This document shows positions 31,183-31,269 of a stretch of DNA of 31,269 nucleotides, piece by piece. Position 1 is the stretch's first letter; every line of letters starts with the position of its first letter. Location of the stretch: assembly GCA_002501135.1 (NCBI GenBank), contig DLRQ01000039.1:18927-50195 (forward strand). Direction: 5' to 3'. A program made the translations under genes and the position numbers. The DNA comes from Candidatus Neomicrothrix sp. UBA7884. Its GTDB lineage: Bacteria > Actinomycetota > Acidimicrobiia > Acidimicrobiales > MedAcidi-G1. The notes beneath the pieces are model-generated. The model saw nothing but the letters and a program-made list of their open reading frames with translations. It was not told the DNA's origin and did no database searches.

Positions 31183-31269
31183 GGCGTGCCGCAGGTTGCT
31201 GCTCCGGGTCGGAACATGTGCGGATTGTCAGACAAGGGGTCAGTCTGGCTACCGTTTCGGAAAGGACCT
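31183..31269 (+). promoter_or_regulatory. Promoter region for a gene beyond the window edge
   Basis: No coding frame is convincing here. TTGTCA at 31225-31230, the motif AAGGGGTCAGTCTG at 31234-31247 and TACCGT at 31250-31255 form a plausible plus-strand promoter. AAAGGA at the very end could be the ribosome binding site of the next gene. Confidence 0.4.

Overview
The window reads as a GC-rich actinobacterial chromosome segment, most likely from the class Acidimicrobiia; that assignment is inference from gene content and style, not a database match. Pointers are a coproporphyrin-type ferrochelatase with iron-sulfur cysteines, an N-terminally extended methionine aminopeptidase, a MoeA gene close to a GlpR-like membrane protein, a ParC/ParE pair, many GTG starts, and widespread leaderless transcription. 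There is no rRNA, CRISPR array, insertion sequence, integrase or phage gene. This is ordinary core chromosome, densely packed, with about 30 protein genes and one tRNA.

Layout. 1-139: start of a Thr-rich lipoprotein (minus, cut by the window edge). 225-4947: DMT transporter, OYE/TMADH-type flavoprotein, VIT1/CCC1 metal transporter and CDF efflux protein. 5071-9023: MaoC dehydratase, methionine aminopeptidase, coiled-coil DUF3048 exported protein, Fpg glycosylase. 9092-10278: ParA-like ATPase coupled to a small tail-anchored protein. 10295-18019 (minus): a long co-oriented run of crotonase-fold protein, ferrochelatase, a 105-aa unknown, ParC, ParE and a RecB/Cas4-like nuclease. 18089-18745: Nfu iron-sulfur protein. 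18775-21081 (minus): Dxs and an FlK-type thioesterase. 21164-24780 (plus): TldD-PmbA-UppP. 24791-25660 (minus): SAF-like protein and FmdB zinc ribbon. 25791-29814 (plus): PlsY, MoeA, MoaA, MoaC and a GlpR-like membrane protein. 29861-29934: tRNA-Ala(CGC). 29953-31170 (minus): glucosyl-3-phosphoglycerate synthase-like enzyme. The last 99 bases are promoter region for a gene beyond the edge.

Genes that work together: ParC with ParE (topoisomerase IV); TldD with PmbA (heterodimeric metalloprotease), followed by UppP for cell-wall lipid carrier recycling; MoeA, MoaA and MoaC (molybdenum cofactor), with MoeA plus the GlpR-like protein possibly a divisome pair; and the ParA-like ATPase with its membrane-anchored small partner.

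The clearest window-wide pattern is regulatory. Twelve protein genes have a TANNNT hexamer ending exactly 6 or 7 bases before the start codon, which places transcription start on the start codon itself. Genes without this box mostly carry a Shine-Dalgarno sequence. The best candidates for something little described are the ParA/tail-anchored protein pair, the GlpR-like gene in the molybdenum cofactor cluster, the coiled-coil DUF3048 protein, and a 14-base motif shared by two promoters (29288 and 31234).
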